Assembly (NCBI GenBank): GCA_023512135.1 | Contig: JAIMAG010000001.1 | Span: forward strand, 310,001 to 374,000 | Origin: Terriglobia bacterium | GTDB lineage: Bacteria > Acidobacteriota > Terriglobia > Acidiferrales > UBA7541 | Direction: 5' to 3' | DNA length: 64,000 nucleotides | Shown here: positions 61,372 to 64,000 of the stretch, one piece after another | Layout of the letters: each line of letters starts with the position of its first letter | Position numbering within the stretch: the stretch's first letter is position 1 | Program-made: the position numbers and the translations under genes | The notes under the pieces: model-generated | Seen by the model: only the letters and a program-made list of their open reading frames with translations | The model's database searches: none | Told to the model about the DNA's origin: nothing

Positions 61372-61688
61372 AAAATGAAAAAGGAGGCCAGCAGAATGAA
61401 GCCGAAGCCCACCAGAACGTTCCAGCGCAGCCCTTCCCGCAGATAAAACATCGAAAACAGACAGAACACCACCAGGGTGATGATTTCCTGAATGGCTTTC
61501 AGTTGTGCTGCACTGAACTGTCCGTGCCCGATTCGATTGGCCGGCACCTGAAAGCAGTATTCCACGAAGGCAATCATCCAGCTCACCAGTATGACCCGCC
61601 CGAGCGGCGCATCTTTGTATTTCAGATGTCCGTACCACGCAGCAGTCATGAACAGGTTGGAGATGGTCAGCAACACAATCGTTTTCAT
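61359..61688 (-). CDS. DUF486 family small membrane protein
   Basis: 109 residues, four membrane helices. MKTIVLLTISNLFMTAAWYGHLKYKD and VSWMIAFVEYCFQVPANRIG are strongly conserved in this DMT-related family (PF04342). A multidrug-type transport role has been guessed for relatives, but none is proven. The start at 61688 is chosen because the frame to 61805 has no family-like residues. Its 3' end overlaps the GT-C gene by 13 bp. Confidence 0.85.
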   Translation of the reverse strand: MKTIVLLTISNLFMTAAWYGHLKYKDAPLGRVILVSWMIAFVEYCFQVPANRIGHGQFSAAQLKAIQEIITLVVFCLFSMFYLREGLRWNVLVGFGFILLASFFIFQDR

Positions 61689-61837
61689 CGCAGCAAACGC
61701 CACCCCTTCTGTCTGAAAGAATGCAAACGAAAAAGTTTGTGCGACGGGCTGGTTGCCGTCAAGCAGCCGGCGCGAATTCCGCACCCCGTCGCAGGAGGCG
61801 GGCATGCGCCGTCCCGCTGTGGCTGCGGAGAAACCGG

Positions 61838-63007
61838 TCAGACGTTCAGCGTCAGGGTGACCAGCGGCGTGTTCCGGGCGTTTGCGGCCGTGGGTTCGAT
61901 CGGCGGCAGCTTGGAGCGGTCCACCGGCCGGTACAGCGTGTCGCGCTCGACGGGCTCGCGTCCGGCGGCGCGAATCAGTCGTTCGAGCTCGGCGCGCGGG
62001 GTAAACTGCGCTGTGGTTGCTCCGGCATCGTGATAGATTTTTTCCTCGATCACGGTGCCGTCGATATCATCGGCGCCGAACCGGAGTGCAATCTGAGCCA
62101 CGCGCGGGGTGAGCATGATCCAGTACGCCTTGATGTGCTCGAAATTATCGAGCAGCAGCCGGGAGACGGCGATGTTCTTCAGGTCGTCGAATCCGGTGGG
62201 GCCGGGCAGATGGCTGAGCGCGGTGTTCGCCGGATGGAAGGCCAGCGGGATGAAGGCGACGAACCCTTTCGTTTCGTCCTGCAGGGCGCGCAACTGCAGC
62301 AGATGGTCCACGCGTTCCTCTTCAGTTTCGATGTGGCCGTAGAGCATCGTGGCGTTGGAACGCAGTCCGAGCTGGTGCGCCGTCCGGGCGATTTCCAGCC
62401 ACATCATTCCCGAGGTCTTGTGATCGCAGATGACCTTGCGCACTCGCGGATGAAAAATTTCCGCCCCGCCACCGGGCAGCGAGTCCACGCCGGCTTCTTT
62501 CAGGGCCAGGAGCACCTCGCGGATGGATTTCTTCGTGATCCGCGCCAGGTAGTGCACTTCTACCATGGTGAACGCTTTCAGGTGCACATGAGGGAAGCGC
62601 TGCTTCAGTCCCCGGATCAGGTCCAGATAGTAGTCGAAGGGCAGATCCGGGTGCAGACCGCCGACGATGTGGAATTCCGTGGCGCCTTCGCGCACACCCT
62701 GCGCCGCCCGCTCCCAGACCTCCTCGAGCGCGTAGGTGTAGGCCCCGGGTGCATCCGGGTCGCGGCCGAACGCGCAGAGCCGGCAGTGCGCCACACAGAC
62801 GTTGGTCGGATTGATGTGGCGATTGATGTTGTAGTAGCAGACGTTGCCGTGCCGCTTCTCTCGCACATAGTTCGCCAGCCAGCCCACCGCAAGCAGGTCG
62901 TGCGTGCGGTAGAGCGCGATGCCATCGTCGAAAGACAGTCGTTCGCCGGCCAGCACCTTTGCGGCGATGGGCTTCAGTCGCGCGTCCTGGATTTGCAGTT
63001 CTCCCAT
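61838..63007 (-). CDS. mqnE: Aminofutalosine synthase MqnE (radical SAM)
   Basis: 389 residues. The [4Fe-4S] motif is CVAHCRLCAFG (C-x3-C-x2-C). FHIVGGLHPDLPFDYYLDL and LPGGGAEIFHPRVRKV are typical of MqnE rather than the cyclisation enzyme MqnC. The enzyme joins SAM-derived adenosyl radical and the enolpyruvyl substrate in the futalosine route to menaquinone. The UbiA-type gene 76 bp upstream is in the same direction, and other mqn genes probably lie outside the window. The first ATG fits the family length. Confidence 0.9.
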   Translation of the reverse strand: MGELQIQDARLKPIAAKVLAGERLSFDDGIALYRTHDLLAVGWLANYVREKRHGNVCYYNINRHINPTNVCVAHCRLCAFGRDPDAPGAYTYALEEVWERAAQGVREGATEFHIVGGLHPDLPFDYYLDLIRGLKQRFPHVHLKAFTMVEVHYLARITKKSIREVLLALKEAGVDSLPGGGAEIFHPRVRKVICDHKTSGMMWLEIARTAHQLGLRSNATMLYGHIETEEERVDHLLQLRALQDETKGFVAFIPLAFHPANTALSHLPGPTGFDDLKNIAVSRLLLDNFEHIKAYWIMLTPRVAQIALRFGADDIDGTVIEEKIYHDAGATTAQFTPRAELERLIRAAGREPVERDTLYRPVDRSKLPPIEPTAANARNTPLVTLTLNV

Positions 63008-63083
63008 CGTGCGAACCCGAATCGCGAGGCCGACGGCACATCACCTCTGCCGTCTGCCGCCACTCCCCTGCTGATTCCCCGCC

Positions 63084-63968
63084 TCAAGATACGCTCAACC
63101 AGAGGGCAGCGCTCCAGGAGAGGAAAAACAACACGCTAATATAGCCATTTACGGTGAAAAACGCAGCATTGATCTTGCTCAGATCGTGCGGCCTGACCAG
63201 CGCATGCTCATAGGCCAGAAGCGCTGCCACCGCAGCAACGCCCGCCCAGGCTGGCCAGGGCAGCCGGAAGCTCCACGCCAGCCACCCGAGCAGCAGCACC
63301 ATCGCTGCGTGCATGGTCCGCGCAATTCCGAGCGCCCGCGCGATCCCGAACCGTTTCGGGATCGAGTAGAGCCCGGCCTGAATATCGAACTCCAGGTCCT
63401 GGCAGGCATAGAGCACGTCGAAGCCGGCTACCCAGAGGGTCACCGCAGCGCTCAGAATCAGCATGCGCCCATCGAGCCCGCCGGCAATCGCAATCCAGGC
63501 TGCTGCCGGCGACATCCCCAGGCAGAAGCCCAGTACCAGGTGCGACCAGGCGGTGAACCGCTTCGTGTAGGAGTAGAAAAACAGCACCGCCAGCACCAGC
63601 GGCGAAAGTCGTAGCGCCAGCGGATTCAACTGCCAGGCGGCCAGCACGAGCAGCGCAGCGCTCACCAGCGCAAACAGCCAGGCAAAGCCCACGGAGAGCT
63701 CGCCGGTGACCAGAGGCCGGTTCTGCGTGCGGGGATTGCGTCGGTCGTATTCGAGATCGGCGATGCGGTTCATCGTCATTGCCGCCGAGCGGGCGCCGAC
63801 CATAGCCACCACGATCCATCCGAGCTGTTGCCCCGTGGGCCACAGGCCGGGCATGCCGTCGAATCGAGCGGCCAGCAGCGCTCCAACGAGTGCGAACGGC
63901 AGCGCAAAGACGGAGTGCTCGAATTTGATCATCTCGAGCGTGGTGCGGATTCGTCGCGCGATGGCCAT
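63084..63968 (-). CDS. mqnP: UbiA-family prenyltransferase (menaquinone, MqnP type)
   Basis: 294 residues, about nine membrane helices. First aspartate-rich motif: MTMNRIADLEYDRRNPRT. Second: YACQDLEFDIQAG. Both bind the prenyl diphosphate through magnesium. In futalosine gene clusters this UbiA homologue attaches the prenyl chain to the naphthoate ring, so I use mqnP, but a 4-hydroxybenzoate prenyltransferase cannot be excluded by sequence alone. It begins 32 bp inside the right edge, so an upstream operon partner may be missing. Confidence 0.85.
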   Translation of the reverse strand: MAIARRIRTTLEMIKFEHSVFALPFALVGALLAARFDGMPGLWPTGQQLGWIVVAMVGARSAAMTMNRIADLEYDRRNPRTQNRPLVTGELSVGFAWLFALVSAALLVLAAWQLNPLALRLSPLVLAVLFFYSYTKRFTAWSHLVLGFCLGMSPAAAWIAIAGGLDGRMLILSAAVTLWVAGFDVLYACQDLEFDIQAGLYSIPKRFGIARALGIARTMHAAMVLLLGWLAWSFRLPWPAWAGVAAVAALLAYEHALVRPHDLSKINAAFFTVNGYISVLFFLSWSAALWLSVS

Positions 63969-64000
63969 CGTTCCGGTCTCTAGCGGTCTTTCTCACCGCG

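Noticed and set aside
59923-61638. 571-residue minus-strand open frame opposite the GT-C gene
   Set aside because: The product is rich in Q, E, R and G with no hydrophobic pattern; the plus-strand frame is a credible membrane protein.
1-64000. CRISPR arrays, insertion sequences, integrase or attachment sites
   Set aside because: No regularly spaced repeats, transposase-like or integrase-like proteins were seen; only short tandem operator-like repeats occur.

Overview
The window is GC-rich (roughly 60% by eye), densely coded bacterial chromosome. It carries an exosortase/PEP-CTERM protein-sorting locus with its exopolysaccharide (EPS) genes, futalosine-type menaquinone genes (mqnE and a UbiA-type prenyltransferase), many sigma-54 enhancer-binding regulators and four PilZ-domain proteins. 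This points to a Gram-negative, polysaccharide-producing, environmental bacterium. Acidobacteriota is my best guess, but that is inference because no rRNA or marker gene is present.

Layout. 1-1159: 3' part of a radical SAM gene and a CAU tRNA (probably tRNA-Ile2). 1326-19018 (minus): one long EPS operon, read from right to left: an enhancer-binding protein that lacks GAFTGA, a Wza-type export protein, a beta-barrel, a Wzz-type chain-length protein, an ExeA-type ATPase, a tyrosine autokinase, an initiating glycosylphosphotransferase, an O-antigen-ligase-like protein, a DegT aminotransferase, glycosyltransferases, a deacetylase and an ATP-grasp enzyme. 19019-19513 is a divergent control region. 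19514-25664 (plus): exosortase, EpsI, one PEP-CTERM substrate, a PrsT-like TPR lipoprotein and a PEP-CTERM-type deacetylase. 25754-26830 (minus): a second, GAFTGA-bearing enhancer-binding protein.

27217-41812 is mixed: an MFS transporter, CBS protein, nadD, PCYCGC protein, three PilZ proteins, a histidine kinase/NtrC-type regulator pair, a GGDEF-PilZ protein, a sugar-nucleotide epimerase, arsR-arsM, a ferredoxin reductase-like protein, cytochrome P460 and an amidohydrolase. 41997-56388 (plus) starts with an M20 peptidase. It continues as a second polysaccharide cluster with asparagine synthase, two carbamoyltransferases, glycosyltransferases, a WecA-like enzyme and UDP-glucose dehydrogenase. 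UDP-glucuronate decarboxylase converges on it. 57592-61688 has an outer-membrane barrel, a large GT2, a GT-C transferase and a DUF486 protein. 61838-63968 (minus) is mqnE plus the UbiA-type gene.

The most interesting signal is regulatory. Five close matches to the sigma-54 -24/-12 promoter lie just upstream of the exosortase, PEP-CTERM, TPR-lipoprotein, PilZ (30753) and GGDEF-PilZ genes. Weaker matches precede the EPS operon and the second enhancer-binding protein. A 14-bp palindrome, GGAA-N6-TTCC, often in tandem copies 20-22 bp apart, sits upstream of several of them. The three Fis-type regulators have nearly the same recognition helix. I infer a self-contained sigma-54 regulon linking EPS synthesis, protein sorting and c-di-GMP signalling. 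The regulator heading the EPS operon has lost the sigma-54-contacting loop.
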